A stretch of DNA of 64,000 nt from JANQIO01 sp036351375 (GCA_036351375.1 JAZBOY010000092.1:216051-280050); one strand, 5' to 3'. Shown: positions 11,174 to 20,456, counted from the first letter of the stretch. Numbers and translations are program-made. The notes: generated from the letters alone by a model not told the origin.

Positions 11174-12832
11174 ATGACGCGCTTCGTCTTCGTCACCGGC
11201 GGTGTGGTTTCCTCATTGGGCAAGGGCATTGCCGCCGCTTCACTCGCCGCCATCCTCGAGGCCCGCGGCCTCAAGGTTACGCTGCTCAAGCTTGACCCCT
11301 ATATCAACGTCGACCCGGGCACCATGAGCCCGTTTCAGCATGGCGAGGTGTTTGTCACCGATGACGGCGCTGAGACTGACCTCGACCTGGGTCACTACGA
11401 GCGCTTCACCCGCTCTACCATGAGCCGCGCCAACAACTTCACCACCGGCCGGGTGTACGACACCGTGCTGCGCAACGAGCGCCGTGGCGACTACCTCGGT
11501 GCCACCATCCAGGTTATTCCCCACATCACCGATGAGATCAAGCGGCGGGTGCTGGAGGGCGGCGGAGATGCCGATATTGCCGTGGTGGAAATCGGCGGTA
11601 CCGTGGGCGACATCGAGAGCCTCCCCTTCCTGGAAGCGGCTCGCCAGCTCAAGGTCGAACTGGGCAGCGCCCGGGCCATGCTCATGCACCTTACGCTGGT
11701 GCCCTATATCGCCGCGGCCGGCGAGATCAAGACCAAGCCCACCCAGCACTCGGTCAAGGAGCTGCGCTCCATCGGCCTGCAGCCAGACGTGTTGCTGTGC
11801 CGCTGTGAGATCGAGGTGGAAGAGGGCGCCCGCAAGAAGATCGCCCTGTTTACCAACGTCGAGGAGCGCGCGGTGATACCGCTGCTGGATGCCGACAGCA
11901 TCTATGAAATTCCCTCCGCGCTGCACAGCCAGCACCTCGATTCCATCGTGGTGGAGCGTTTCGGCCTGGACTGCCCGGAGGCAGACCTATCCGAGTGGGA
12001 TGAGGTGTTGCGCGGCGAAATTGATGCCGACAAGGACGTTACGGTGGCCATGGTCGGCAAGTACATGGACCTGCTGGATGCCTACAAGTCATTGAATGAG
12101 GCGCTCAAGCACGCCGGCATCCAGACCCTGTCGCGGGTCAATATCCAGCACATCGACTCCGAGCAGATCGAGGAGGAGGGCGTCGGCATCCTCAAGCACG
12201 CCGACGCTATCCTGGTGCCGGGCGGGTTCGGCGAGCGCGGCTTCGAAGGCAAGATCATGGCGGCGCAGTACGCTCGTGAGAACGGCGTGCCTTACCTCGG
12301 TATCTGCCTGGGCATGCACGTGGCCATGGTCGAATACGCCCGCAACGTGGCGGGCCTGGAGGGCGCCCACAGTACCGAGATGAAGCGCGATACACCGCAT
12401 CCCATCATCGCCCTGATTACCGAGTGGCAGACGGCGGACGGCAAGGTGGAGAAACGCTCCGAGAAGTCGGACAAGGGCGGCACCATGCGCCTGGGCGGGC
12501 AGCCCTGCCACCTGGTGGAGGGCTCTGTCTCCCGCGAGCTGTATGGCAAGGAGACCATCGTCGAGCGCCATCGTCACCGCTACGAGGTCAACAACAACTA
12601 CGTGCCGCAGCTGGAAGAGGCGGGCCTGCGCATCGTCGGCTGGTCCGGTGACCACTCACTGGTGGAGATGATCGAGATTCCCGACCACCCCTGGTTCGTG
12701 GCCTGCCAGTTTCACCCGGAATTCACCTCACGGCCGCGCGGCGGCCACCCGCTGTTCACGGGCTTCGTCAACGCCGCCATTGCACTGCACGAGTCTCGCG
12801 ACCAGGCCGAATCGGAAGAGGAAGTGGCGTGA
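11174..12832 (+). CDS. pyrG: CTP synthase
   Basis: Makes CTP from UTP, ATP and glutamine; 552 residues. The amidoligase domain opens with MTRFVFVTGGVVSSLGKG, which fixes the start at the ATG 11174 although the frame is open to 11141. The glutaminase domain has the nucleophile in LGICLGMHVA and the catalytic His-Glu in QFHPEF. The 256 bp before it hold no gene that I can see. kdsA overlaps its stop by 4 nt (GTGA), so the two are coupled. Confidence 0.98.
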   Translation: MTRFVFVTGGVVSSLGKGIAAASLAAILEARGLKVTLLKLDPYINVDPGTMSPFQHGEVFVTDDGAETDLDLGHYERFTRSTMSRANNFTTGRVYDTVLRNERRGDYLGATIQVIPHITDEIKRRVLEGGGDADIAVVEIGGTVGDIESLPFLEAARQLKVELGSARAMLMHLTLVPYIAAAGEIKTKPTQHSVKELRSIGLQPDVLLCRCEIEVEEGARKKIALFTNVEERAVIPLLDADSIYEIPSALHSQHLDSIVVERFGLDCPEADLSEWDEVLRGEIDADKDVTVAMVGKYMDLLDAYKSLNEALKHAGIQTLSRVNIQHIDSEQIEEEGVGILKHADAILVPGGFGERGFEGKIMAAQYARENGVPYLGICLGMHVAMVEYARNVAGLEGAHSTEMKRDTPHPIIALITEWQTADGKVEKRSEKSDKGGTMRLGGQPCHLVEGSVSRELYGKETIVERHRHRYEVNNNYVPQLEEAGLRIVGWSGDHSLVEMIEIPDHPWFVACQFHPEFTSRPRGGHPLFTGFVNAAIALHESRDQAESEEEVA

Positions 12833-13689
12833 TCAATACTGACACCGAGGTGGTGATTGCGGAGCGTATCCGGGTCGCCAACGAGGCACCCTTCGTGCTG
12901 TTTGGCGGCATCAACGTACTCGAGTCCCGCGACCTGGCGCTGACCGCGGCCGAACACTACAAGGCGGTAACCGACAAGCTCGGCATCCCCTACGTTTTCA
13001 AGGCCTCCTGGGACAAGGCCAACCGTTCGTCGATCCACTCCTTCCGCGGCCCTGGCCTGGAGGAGGGCATGAAGATCATGGCGGAGGTAAAGGCCCAGTT
13101 CGACGTACCGCTAATCACCGACCTGCACGAGCCCCACCAGGCGGCGGCCGTGGCCGAGGTGTGCGACGTGATCCAGCTGCCGGCTTTCCTGGCCCGCCAG
13201 ACCGACCTGGTGCACGCCATGGCGGCCACCGGTGCCGTCATCAACGTCAAGAAACCCCAGTTCCTCAGCCCCGGCCAGATGGGCAACATCGTCGAGAAGA
13301 TCAACGAGTGCGGCAACCGCCGGGTGATCCTCTGTGAGCGCGGCACCCAGTTTGGCTATGACAACCTGGTGGTCGACATGCTCGGCTTCAGGGTCATGAA
13401 GCAGGCCGCGGGCAATGCGCCGCTGATCTTTGACGTGACCCACGCCCTGCAATGCCGCGACCCGCTGGGGGCTGCCTCCGGTGGCCGCCGCGAGCAGGTG
13501 GCGGAACTGGGACGTGCCGGCCTCGCCGTCGGCCTCGCCGGACTGTTCCTCGAAGCGCACCCGGACCCTGACAAGGCCATGTGCGACGGCCCCAGCGCAC
13601 TGCCGTTGGATCAGCTGGAGCCCTTCCTCGCGCAGATGAAAGCCGTAGACGACATGGTCAAGGCCTTCTCGCCACTGGATATTCACTAG
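12829..13689 (+). CDS. kdsA: 3-deoxy-D-manno-octulosonate 8-phosphate synthase
   Basis: Condenses phosphoenolpyruvate with arabinose 5-phosphate to make KDO-8-phosphate for lipopolysaccharide core. It has 286 residues, the normal size. Family motifs include VLFGGINVLES near the N-terminus, KASWDKANRSS, and LCERGTQFGYDNLVVDM. The start is GTG at 12829 inside the pyrG stop. eno follows 27 bp later; pyrG-kdsA-eno-ftsB is the usual order in this group. Confidence 0.97.
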   Translation: MINTDTEVVIAERIRVANEAPFVLFGGINVLESRDLALTAAEHYKAVTDKLGIPYVFKASWDKANRSSIHSFRGPGLEEGMKIMAEVKAQFDVPLITDLHEPHQAAAVAEVCDVIQLPAFLARQTDLVHAMAATGAVINVKKPQFLSPGQMGNIVEKINECGNRRVILCERGTQFGYDNLVVDMLGFRVMKQAAGNAPLIFDVTHALQCRDPLGAASGGRREQVAELGRAGLAVGLAGLFLEAHPDPDKAMCDGPSALPLDQLEPFLAQMKAVDDMVKAFSPLDIH

Positions 13690-13716
13690 ACACGCTTTTT
13701 TCACTGGAGAACACAC

Positions 13717-15003
13717 ATGAGCACTATCGCAGACGTGCGGGGCTATGAAGTCCTCGACTCGCGGGGCAACCCCACCGTGCAGGCCGACGTGGTCCTGGAA
13801 TCCGGAGCCGTGGGCAGCGCCTGCGCCCCCTCGGGCGCATCGACCGGTTCCCGCGAGGCCCTGGAACTGCGCGACGGCGACGCGGCCCGCTACCTGGGCA
13901 AGGGCGTGCTGACGGCGGTGGCCAACGTCAACGGCCCGATCCGCGATGTGCTGCTGGGCCATGACGCCCGCGACCAGGCCGGCCTGGACGAGGCCATGAT
14001 TGCCGCCGACGGCACAGACAACAAGGGCCAGCTTGGCGCCAACGCGATCCTCGCGGCCTCACTGGCGGCCGCCCGGGCAGCCGCGGTAGACAAAGGTGTG
14101 CCCCTGTACCAGCACATTGCCGAGCTCAACGGCACCGATACCATGACCATGCCGGTGCCGATGATGAATATCCTCAACGGCGGTGAGCATGCCGACAACA
14201 ATGTCGACATCCAGGAATTCATGGTGCAGCCGGTAGGTGCAGAGAGCTTTGCCGAGGCCCTGCGCGCCGGCGCCGAAATCTTCCACCACCTGAAGAAGGT
14301 GCTGTCTGCCCAGGGTCTCAACACTGCAGTCGGTGACGAGGGCGGTTTTGCGCCCAACCTGCCCTCCAACGAGGCGGCCCTGGAAGTGATTGCCGAGGCA
14401 GTCGGCAAGGCCGGCTATAGCCTGGGCGACGACGTGACCCTGGCGCTGGACTGTGCCGCTTCCGAGTTCTATCGCGATGGCAAGTACGACCTGGCCGGCG
14501 AAGGCAAGCAGTATGACAGTGGCGAGTTCGCCGACTACCTCGCCGAGCTGGCGGGCAAGTACCCGATCATCAGCATCGAGGACGGCATGGACGAGAGCGA
14601 CTGGGCCGGCTGGAAAATTCTCACCGACAAGCTGGGCGACAAGGTGCAATTGGTGGGCGACGACCTGTTCGTGACCAATACCAAGATCCTCAAGCGCGGT
14701 ATCGATGAGGGGGTGGCCAACTCCATTCTCATCAAGTTCAACCAGATCGGCAGCCTGACGGAAACCCTGGATGCCATTCGCATGGCGAACGATGCCGGCT
14801 TTACCGCGGTCATCTCACATCGCTCCGGCGAGACCGAAGACACCACCATTGCCGACCTGGCGGTGGCGACCGCCGCGGGGCAGATCAAGACGGGTTCCCT
14901 GTGCCGCTCGGACCGTGTTGCCAAGTACAACCGCCTGCTGCGCATAGAGGCTGAGCTGCAGGGTATGGCGGCCTACCGCGGCCGTGATGAGTTTCGCGCC
15001 TGA
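13717..15003 (+). CDS. eno: Enolase
   Basis: Glycolytic enzyme converting 2-phosphoglycerate to phosphoenolpyruvate, also an RNA degradosome partner in many gammaproteobacteria. It has 428 residues. SRGNPTVQADV near the N-terminus, NILNGGEHADNNVDIQEFM, the general-acid region GDEGGFAP, SIEDGMDESDW and the catalytic lysine region LIKFNQIGSLTET are all intact, ending in SHRSGETEDT before the C-terminus. ATG at 13717 follows a weak GGAGA. Confidence 0.98.
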   Translation: MSTIADVRGYEVLDSRGNPTVQADVVLESGAVGSACAPSGASTGSREALELRDGDAARYLGKGVLTAVANVNGPIRDVLLGHDARDQAGLDEAMIAADGTDNKGQLGANAILAASLAAARAAAVDKGVPLYQHIAELNGTDTMTMPVPMMNILNGGEHADNNVDIQEFMVQPVGAESFAEALRAGAEIFHHLKKVLSAQGLNTAVGDEGGFAPNLPSNEAALEVIAEAVGKAGYSLGDDVTLALDCAASEFYRDGKYDLAGEGKQYDSGEFADYLAELAGKYPIISIEDGMDESDWAGWKILTDKLGDKVQLVGDDLFVTNTKILKRGIDEGVANSILIKFNQIGSLTETLDAIRMANDAGFTAVISHRSGETEDTTIADLAVATAAGQIKTGSLCRSDRVAKYNRLLRIEAELQGMAAYRGRDEFRA

Positions 15004-15054
15004 TCTGTCTGGCCCCTGGGCCGCCCCCTGGCCTGATCGGTCCGGGTTCAAGGT

Positions 15055-15390
15055 ATGAGGTGGCTGGCCGCCGGCCTGCTGGTTTTGCTGCTGGCCTCCC
15101 AGTACCGGCTGTGGTTTGCCGAGGAGGGCAGCCTGGCGGAACTGCACCGGCTGGAAGAGGAAATCCAGCGCCAGTTGCAGGTCAACGCCGAACTGGAAGC
15201 CCGCAACCTGCGCCTGGAGCAGGAAGTCATCGAGCTGCAGCAGGGGCTGGAGACCGTCGAGGAGCGGGCGCGCCGCGACCTGGGCATGATCCGCGACGGC
15301 GAGACCTACTACCAGCTGGTGGAGGACGAGCCGGACCAGCGCGGCGCGCAGCCCGCGGAGCGCCAGGACCGGGAAAACAATGACCACTGA
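15055..15390 (+). CDS. ftsB: Cell division protein FtsB
   Basis: Small bitopic divisome protein that links FtsL and FtsQ at the septum; 111 residues. A short cytoplasmic start is followed by one membrane helix at about residues 3-17 and a leucine-rich coiled coil at about 25-70 (LAELHRLEEEIQRQL onward). RRDLGMIRDGETYYQLV is the family's C-terminal signature. The tail of acidic and charged residues after 90 is variable. ispD starts 11 nt before its stop. Confidence 0.95.
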   Translation: MRWLAAGLLVLLLASQYRLWFAEEGSLAELHRLEEEIQRQLQVNAELEARNLRLEQEVIELQQGLETVEERARRDLGMIRDGETYYQLVEDEPDQRGAQPAERQDRENNDH

Positions 15391-16099
15391 GCCAAGATTC
15401 TGGGGCGTGGTGCCCGCCGCCGGTAGCGGCTCGCGGATGGCGGCAGGCACGCCCAAGCAATACCTGCAGCTCGGCGGCACGCCGATCCTGCAACACACGC
15501 TGGATGCGCTGCTGGTATTGCCGGAGCTGGATGGTATTACCGTGGCGCTGGCGGCCGGCGATGAACGCTGGTCGGCTTTGCCCGCTGCCGACGACCCGCG
15601 GGTCATGACCACGGTGGGCGGTGCCGAGCGCGCCGACTCGGTGCTGGCCTGCCTGCGGGCGCTGGCAGATAAAGCGGCTCAAGAGGACTGGGTGCTGGTG
15701 CACGACGCCGCCCGGCCCTGTGTGAGCATCGAGGAGCTGACCAGCCTGGTAACCAGTCTCAGGCAAGACCCGGTAGGCGGCTTGTTGGCGCTGCCGGTGT
15801 CGGAGACGGTCAAACGTGCCAACGGTGAACAGCGCGTCGCGGCGACGGTGGACCGCGACGGCCTGTGGCTGGCCCAGACCCCGCAGATGTTCCGGTTCGG
15901 CCTGCTGCGGGAGGCGCTGGAGTCGGCGCTGGCGGCGGGGCGCAAGGTTACTGACGAGGCCTCCGCGATGGAGCAGGCAGGCCATGCACCGCGCCTGGTG
16001 GCGGGGGCGGCGACCAATATCAAGATAACCCGGCCGGCGGACCTGGCGGTGGCGGAGGCTTTCCTCGCCGCCCGGAGCGCGCGGTCCGACAGGCAATAA
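15380..16099 (+). CDS. ispD: 2-C-methyl-D-erythritol 4-phosphate cytidylyltransferase
   Basis: MEP-pathway enzyme that joins CTP to MEP on the way to isopentenyl diphosphate. It has 239 residues. The nucleotide-binding motif VVPAAGSGSRM is at the N-terminus, followed by PKQYLQLGGTPIL, and VHDAARPCV contains the conserved metal-site Asp. It overlaps ftsB by 11 nt and precedes ispF by 14 bp, so the two isoprenoid genes are read together. Confidence 0.97.
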   Translation: MTTEPRFWGVVPAAGSGSRMAAGTPKQYLQLGGTPILQHTLDALLVLPELDGITVALAAGDERWSALPAADDPRVMTTVGGAERADSVLACLRALADKAAQEDWVLVHDAARPCVSIEELTSLVTSLRQDPVGGLLALPVSETVKRANGEQRVAATVDRDGLWLAQTPQMFRFGLLREALESALAAGRKVTDEASAMEQAGHAPRLVAGAATNIKITRPADLAVAEAFLAARSARSDRQ

Positions 16100-16113
16100 G
16101 CTGGAGACTGGCC

Positions 16114-16590
16114 ATGGTGCGAATCGGACACGGCTTTGACGTTCATCGCTTCTGCGAGGGCGACCACGTGATGCTGGGTGGCGTGCGGGTGCCCTTTGAT
16201 CACGCCCTGGAAGCCCACTCCGATGGTGACGTGGCCATCCACGCGCTGTGCGACGCCATGCTGGGCGCGCTGGGGCTGGGCGATATCGGCCGCCACTTTC
16301 CCGACGACGACCCGCAGAATGCCGATATCGACAGTCGCATCCTGCTGAAGTGCGTATTCGCGCTGGCGCGGCAACAGGGCTTCCGGCTCGGCAACGCCGA
16401 CCTCACCATCATCGCCCAGGCGCCGAAGCTGGCACCGCATATCGATACCATGCGCGCGGTGCTGGCGGCCGACCTGGAAGCCGACGTGCAGGCGGTCAAC
16501 GTCAAGGCGACCACCACGGAAGAACTCGGCTATATCGGCCGTCGCGAGGGGATTGCCGCCCACGCCGTGGTGGTGTTGTTGCCCGGATGA
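16114..16590 (+). CDS. ispF: 2-C-methyl-D-erythritol 2,4-cyclodiphosphate synthase
   Basis: Cyclises CDP-ME 2-phosphate to MEcPP in the MEP pathway; 158 residues, a homotrimer in its family. Metal-binding GHGFDVHRF and HSDGDVAIHALCDAMLGALGLGDIGRHF are clear, and TTEELGYIGRREGIAAHAVV is the C-terminal signature. In Pseudomonas truD and surE lie between here and pcm; in this window only 71 bp separate ispF from pcm, so both are absent from this site. Confidence 0.97.
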   Translation: MVRIGHGFDVHRFCEGDHVMLGGVRVPFDHALEAHSDGDVAIHALCDAMLGALGLGDIGRHFPDDDPQNADIDSRILLKCVFALARQQGFRLGNADLTIIAQAPKLAPHIDTMRAVLAADLEADVQAVNVKATTTEELGYIGRREGIAAHAVVVLLPG

Positions 16591-16661
16591 CAAGCTACGG
16601 GCATTCTGTGATGATGCGCTGTGCTGCGAGGGCGGCATGGAACTACAGGGATTGATGGAAC

Positions 16662-17324
16662 GTGAACGCGACTGACCTGCGCGGCATTGGTATGACCTCT
16701 CAGCGCACCCGCGAGCGGCTGGTGCAGCGCCTGCGCGAGCAGGGCATCGAAAGCACTGAAGTTCTCGAGGTTATCCGCAGTACCCCCCGCCACATGTTCG
16801 TGGACGAAGCCCTCGCCCAGCGCGCCTATGAAGACAGCTCACTCCCCATCGGTTATTCCCAGACCCTGTCCCAGCCCTGGATCGTGGCGCGCATGACCGA
16901 ACTGCTGCTGGCCACCGGCCCGGTGAACCGGGTGCTGGAAATTGGTACTGGCTCCGGTTACCAAACGGCGGTGCTGGCGCAGCTGGTGGGCCAGGTTTAC
17001 AGCGTCGAGCGCATCAAGCCGCTACAGGAGAAGGCTCGCAAGCGGCTGCGCGAGCTGCGCCTGAAAAATGTGCAGCTCCGCCACGCCGACGGCGGCATTG
17101 GCTGGGAGAGCGAGGCACCCTTCGACGGCATCATCGCCACCGCCGCGCCCGAAAGCATTCCGCCGGACCTGGTGGAGCAACTCGGGCAGGGCGGGCGCCT
17201 GATCATCCCGGTCGGCGTCGACACCCAGTACCTGACCGTCGTGACCCGCACCGCTGCGGGGCTCGACACCGAGACCTTCGACGAGGTGCGCTTCGTTCCC
17301 CTGCGGTCCGGTCTGGTACGTTGA
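16662..17324 (+). CDS. pcm: Protein-L-isoaspartate O-methyltransferase
   Basis: Methylates isoaspartyl residues in aged proteins using S-adenosylmethionine, starting their repair. It has 220 residues. TPRHMFVDEALAQRAYEDSSLPIG and QTLSQPWIVARMTELL are family signatures, and the SAM-binding motif is LEIGTGSGYQTAVLA. The start is GTG at 16662; an ATG eleven codons in (GMTSQRTRERL) is possible. The DUF368 gene downstream overlaps by 4 nt (TTGA). Confidence 0.95.
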   Translation: MNATDLRGIGMTSQRTRERLVQRLREQGIESTEVLEVIRSTPRHMFVDEALAQRAYEDSSLPIGYSQTLSQPWIVARMTELLLATGPVNRVLEIGTGSGYQTAVLAQLVGQVYSVERIKPLQEKARKRLRELRLKNVQLRHADGGIGWESEAPFDGIIATAAPESIPPDLVEQLGQGGRLIIPVGVDTQYLTVVTRTAAGLDTETFDEVRFVPLRSGLVR

Positions 17325-18238
17325 AACCCGCCGGGATTATGCTCCGGGGCCTCGCCATGGGCGCGGCGGATATCGTGCCCGGCGTGTCCGGCGGTACAGT
17401 GGCCTTCATTACCGGCATCTACCCACGACTGCTGCACAGCCTGCGCAGCTTCGACCTGGCAGCGCTGAAAATGGTGCTGCGCGGTGATCTCGCCGCCGCC
17501 TGGCGCCATGTGGACGGCGCCTTCCTGGCCTGGCTGCTGGCCGGGATTGCGACCAGCATCCTCACCCTGGCCCAGCTATTTGGCTGGCTGCTGGAGCACT
17601 ACCCCGAGCCACTGTGGGGGTTCTTTTTCGGCCTGATACTCGCCTCCGCCGGCATGCTGGCGCGCCAGATACCCGGCTGGTCCGGACCCCGGGTACTGGC
17701 CCTGCTGGCCGGCACCCTGGTGGCGCTGGCGATCGCCCTGGCGCCACGGGCCGGTTTCCTGCCCGGCTACCCGGGCGTGTTCCTGGCGGGCTTTATCGCT
17801 ATTTGCGCCATGATCCTGCCGGGCATTTCCGGCAGCTTCATTTTGCTGCTGCTGGGCATGTACGCAGTAACCCTGGAGGCGATTCGGGGCTTCGACCTTG
17901 TCTATATTGCCGTGTTCGGTGTCGGTGCCGCGGCAGGGCTGATGTGTTTCAGTCGCCTGCTGGACTGGCTGCTGACCCATTTCCGCGGGGCCACTCTGGC
18001 TACCCTCACGGGCTTCCTGTTCGGCTCCCTGGCCGTGGTATGGCCCTGGAAACGCACCCTGTCTTTCGTCACAGGGCGTGACGGCGAGCCCCGGCCTGCT
18101 CAGCAGTGGCCAGTGCTGCCTGGGGATTACAGTGGCGAGCCCATGCTGTTGCTGTGCCTGGGGCTGGCGCTGGTGGGCTTTGGCCTGGTCCTCGTCGTCG
18201 ATCTGCGCTGGGGCCGGCTCAAGGTGGAGGCGGACTAG
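17321..18238 (+). CDS. DUF368 family polyprenyl-phosphate transporter (PopT-like)
   Basis: Polytopic inner-membrane protein of 305 residues with about eight hydrophobic segments. GAADIVPGVSGGTVAFITGIY and MILPGISGSFILLLLGMY are the paired DUF368 signature loops. DUF368 proteins were recently shown to recycle undecaprenyl phosphate across the membrane for cell-wall and glycan synthesis. The start is TTG at 17321, overlapping pcm; the ATG seven codons in (MLRGLAMGAAD) is a strong alternative. It lies between pcm and nlpD, where relatives I know have nothing. The position next to the amidase activator NlpD hints at a cell-wall role (inference). Confidence 0.88.
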   Translation: MKPAGIMLRGLAMGAADIVPGVSGGTVAFITGIYPRLLHSLRSFDLAALKMVLRGDLAAAWRHVDGAFLAWLLAGIATSILTLAQLFGWLLEHYPEPLWGFFFGLILASAGMLARQIPGWSGPRVLALLAGTLVALAIALAPRAGFLPGYPGVFLAGFIAICAMILPGISGSFILLLLGMYAVTLEAIRGFDLVYIAVFGVGAAAGLMCFSRLLDWLLTHFRGATLATLTGFLFGSLAVVWPWKRTLSFVTGRDGEPRPAQQWPVLPGDYSGEPMLLLCLGLALVGFGLVLVVDLRWGRLKVEAD

Positions 18239-18240
18239 TC

Positions 18241-19020
18241 GTGCTCTGCAGGCGCGCGGCCTTCCTGCTGTGCCTGCTCCTCGCCGCCTGCGCCGGGGAG
18301 CCCTCCCGGGCACCGGTTGAGAATCGCTCCGGAGAGGTGAAAACCGTTGCCGCTCCCGATCGCTACAACGTCAGGCGCGGTGACACCTTGTATTCCATCG
18401 CCTGGCGCTACGGCCTTGATTTCCGAACCCTGGCTGAGCTCAACCGCATCGAGCGGCCCTACACCATCTACCCGGGGCAGCAACTCAGGCTGCGCGGCCG
18501 GCCGCCCTCGATCGGCACGCCGGCGCGATCGACCGCGCCCAGCGTCAGCAGTGCCCCGAAATCGCCCGCTACTGCCCCGTCGAGCGCGCCTGTCACAAAA
18601 GCGTCATCCCCCCGTGTTACCACTAACAGCCCGGCGGAAACGGACCGCCGGGTCGATACCTGGCGGTGGCCCACCAACGGCAAAGTGATAAGAAAGTTTT
18701 CCGGGGCGGTGCACAAGGGTATCGATATCGACGGCAAGGCCGGTGATGCCGTGCAGGCCACGGCAGCGGGAACCGTCGTGTATGCCGGCAGCGGGATTGT
18801 CGGCTACGGACGGCTGTTGATCGTCAAGCACAACCAGGATTACCTCAGCGCCTACGGCCACAACCAGCGGCTGCTGGTGTCGGAAGGTGACCAGGTCAAG
18901 GCCGGGCAGAAAATCGCCGAGAAAGGCAGCAGTGCGACCAACGCGGTCAAGCTGCACTTCGAGATTCGCCGGGACGGCAAGCCGGTTGACCCGCTGAGAC
19001 TGCTGCCCAGCCGCAGTTGA
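18241..19020 (+). CDS. nlpD: Lipoprotein NlpD, murein amidase activator
   Basis: Outer-membrane lipoprotein that activates the septal amidase AmiC; 259 residues. The signal sequence ends in the lipobox LLLAAC. A LysM domain follows (YNVRRGDTLYSIAWRYG), then a Ser/Thr/Pro/Ala linker at about 95-140 and a C-terminal LytM/M23 domain. HKGIDID keeps the first His and Asp, but the second motif reads VKLHFEIR, with Lys in place of the first His of HxH. It is therefore a non-hydrolytic regulator, as expected for NlpD. The start is GTG at 18241, just after the lipobox-compatible n-region; upstream frame extension is out of place. rpoS promoters often lie inside nlpD. Confidence 0.93.
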   Translation: MLCRRAAFLLCLLLAACAGEPSRAPVENRSGEVKTVAAPDRYNVRRGDTLYSIAWRYGLDFRTLAELNRIERPYTIYPGQQLRLRGRPPSIGTPARSTAPSVSSAPKSPATAPSSAPVTKASSPRVTTNSPAETDRRVDTWRWPTNGKVIRKFSGAVHKGIDIDGKAGDAVQATAAGTVVYAGSGIVGYGRLLIVKHNQDYLSAYGHNQRLLVSEGDQVKAGQKIAEKGSSATNAVKLHFEIRRDGKPVDPLRLLPSRS

Positions 19021-19200
19021 GCCGGGATCGCCGGCCACAGACAGGTATGAAAATGGGTTTCACTATTTGCCGTTGTAGTCGCGGAGCTTAGGGAGTAACC
19101 TAATCGGCCCGCTGAAGTAAACGCTTAGTCACATCTGTCCGGCGGCGATTCGGACAAGCGGCAGGCTAAACCAGGCGGCGTTGATAAGAAGAGGTGAGGC

Positions 19201-20433
19201 ATGGACGTCCAATCCCAATCAACCGGTGGTAAGAAAAACAGCGGGGCAACCGGCAGGTCTGCCTCCAAAAAGTCAAAGACAACCGAGAGCAAGGGGAAGA
19301 CAGCAGCGCGCGGTCGCTCAACCGCAAAGGCTGCTGCTAAGGAGACCAGGGTGGCGGTCCAGAAATCCAGGGCAGGGGCTTCAGATTCTTCGGGTAGCAA
19401 AACCCGGGGGCGCGGAAAGACAGCAGGCAGCACAACCACCAAGGCCAGGGCACCCGCCAAGGCCAAAAAGGCAGCCACAAACAACCCTAAGGCGACTCCC
19501 AAAGCGGCGGCTGAGAAATCCAGCGCAGCAGACAGCACCCGGCCAGCGGCACCTCGCCGCCGTCGCAGCTACGACGACGGTGACGACAAGGGTTTCAACA
19601 AATCCCTCGATGCGACCCAGCTCTACCTCAACGAAATTGGCTACTCGCCGCTGCTGACGCCGGAAGAGGAAGTGCATTTCGCGCGCATGGCTCGCCGCGG
19701 CGAAGAGGCCGGCCGCAAGCGCATGATCGAGAGCAACCTGCGGCTGGTAGTGAAGATCGCCAGGCGCTACATCAACCGCGGGCTGACCCTCCTCGATCTC
19801 ATCGAGGAAGGGAACCTCGGTTTGATCCGGGCAGTAGAGAAGTTCGACCCGGAGCGCGGCTTCCGCTTTTCCACCTACGCCACCTGGTGGATTCGCCAGA
19901 CCATCGAGCGGGCCATCATGAACCAGACCCGCACCATCCGCCTGCCGATCCACGTGGTCAAGGAGCTCAACGTCTACCTGCGCGCGGCGCGGGAGCTGAC
20001 CCAGCAGCTCGACCACGAGCCATCGGCGGACGAGATTGCCACTATGCTCGACAAGCCGGTGGACGAGGTGAAACGCATGCTCGGCCTCAACGAGCGGGTG
20101 GCCTCCGTGGACACGCCGCTGGGGCCGGATTCCGACAAATCCCTGTTGGACACCATCGCCGACACCCATGTCAGCGATCCGTCCCAGCTGCTGCAGGAAA
20201 GCGACATCAAGGACAGCATCGGTATCTGGCTGGGTGAACTGACCGACAAGCAGTGCGAGGTGGTGTCACGGCGCTTCGGCCTGCGCGGCTACGAGACCAG
20301 CACCCTCGAGGAAGTGGGCCGCGAGATCGGCCTGACCCGGGAGCGGGTGCGGCAGATCCAGGTGGAGGCCCTCAAGCGCCTGCGGGTGATCATGGAGACC
20401 CAGGGCTTATCCTCGGAATCCATCTTCGGCTAG
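19201..20433 (+). CDS. rpoS: RNA polymerase sigma factor RpoS with long basic N-terminal extension
   Basis: Stationary-phase and stress sigma factor, 410 residues against about 330 in E. coli and Pseudomonas. The RpoS core begins at SLDATQLYLNEIGYSPLL (residue 136 onward; about 55 in E. coli). Region 2 includes DLIEEGNLGLIRAVEKFD and FSTYATWWIRQTIERAI. Region 4 ends with LEEVGREIGLTRERVRQIQ. Residues 1-124 are low-complexity Lys/Arg/Ala/Ser/Thr with 32 basic and 6 acidic residues, resembling histone H1-like or AlgP tails. ATG 19201 follows AGAGGTGAGG, a good ribosome site, and the basic region is in frame without interruption, so the extension looks real. An inverted repeat TGTCCG/CGGACA (19136-19156) lies in the leader. 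Confidence 0.95.
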   Translation: MDVQSQSTGGKKNSGATGRSASKKSKTTESKGKTAARGRSTAKAAAKETRVAVQKSRAGASDSSGSKTRGRGKTAGSTTTKARAPAKAKKAATNNPKATPKAAAEKSSAADSTRPAAPRRRRSYDDGDDKGFNKSLDATQLYLNEIGYSPLLTPEEEVHFARMARRGEEAGRKRMIESNLRLVVKIARRYINRGLTLLDLIEEGNLGLIRAVEKFDPERGFRFSTYATWWIRQTIERAIMNQTRTIRLPIHVVKELNVYLRAARELTQQLDHEPSADEIATMLDKPVDEVKRMLGLNERVASVDTPLGPDSDKSLLDTIADTHVSDPSQLLQESDIKDSIGIWLGELTDKQCEVVSRRFGLRGYETSTLEEVGREIGLTRERVRQIQVEALKRLRVIMETQGLSSESIFG

Positions 20434-20456
20434 CGTCCGGAACGCAAGTCCAGAAC

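Noticed and set aside
18106..18240. nlpD start upstream inside the DUF368 gene
   Set aside because: It would put about 45 residues before the signal peptide and lipobox; GTG 18241 fits.
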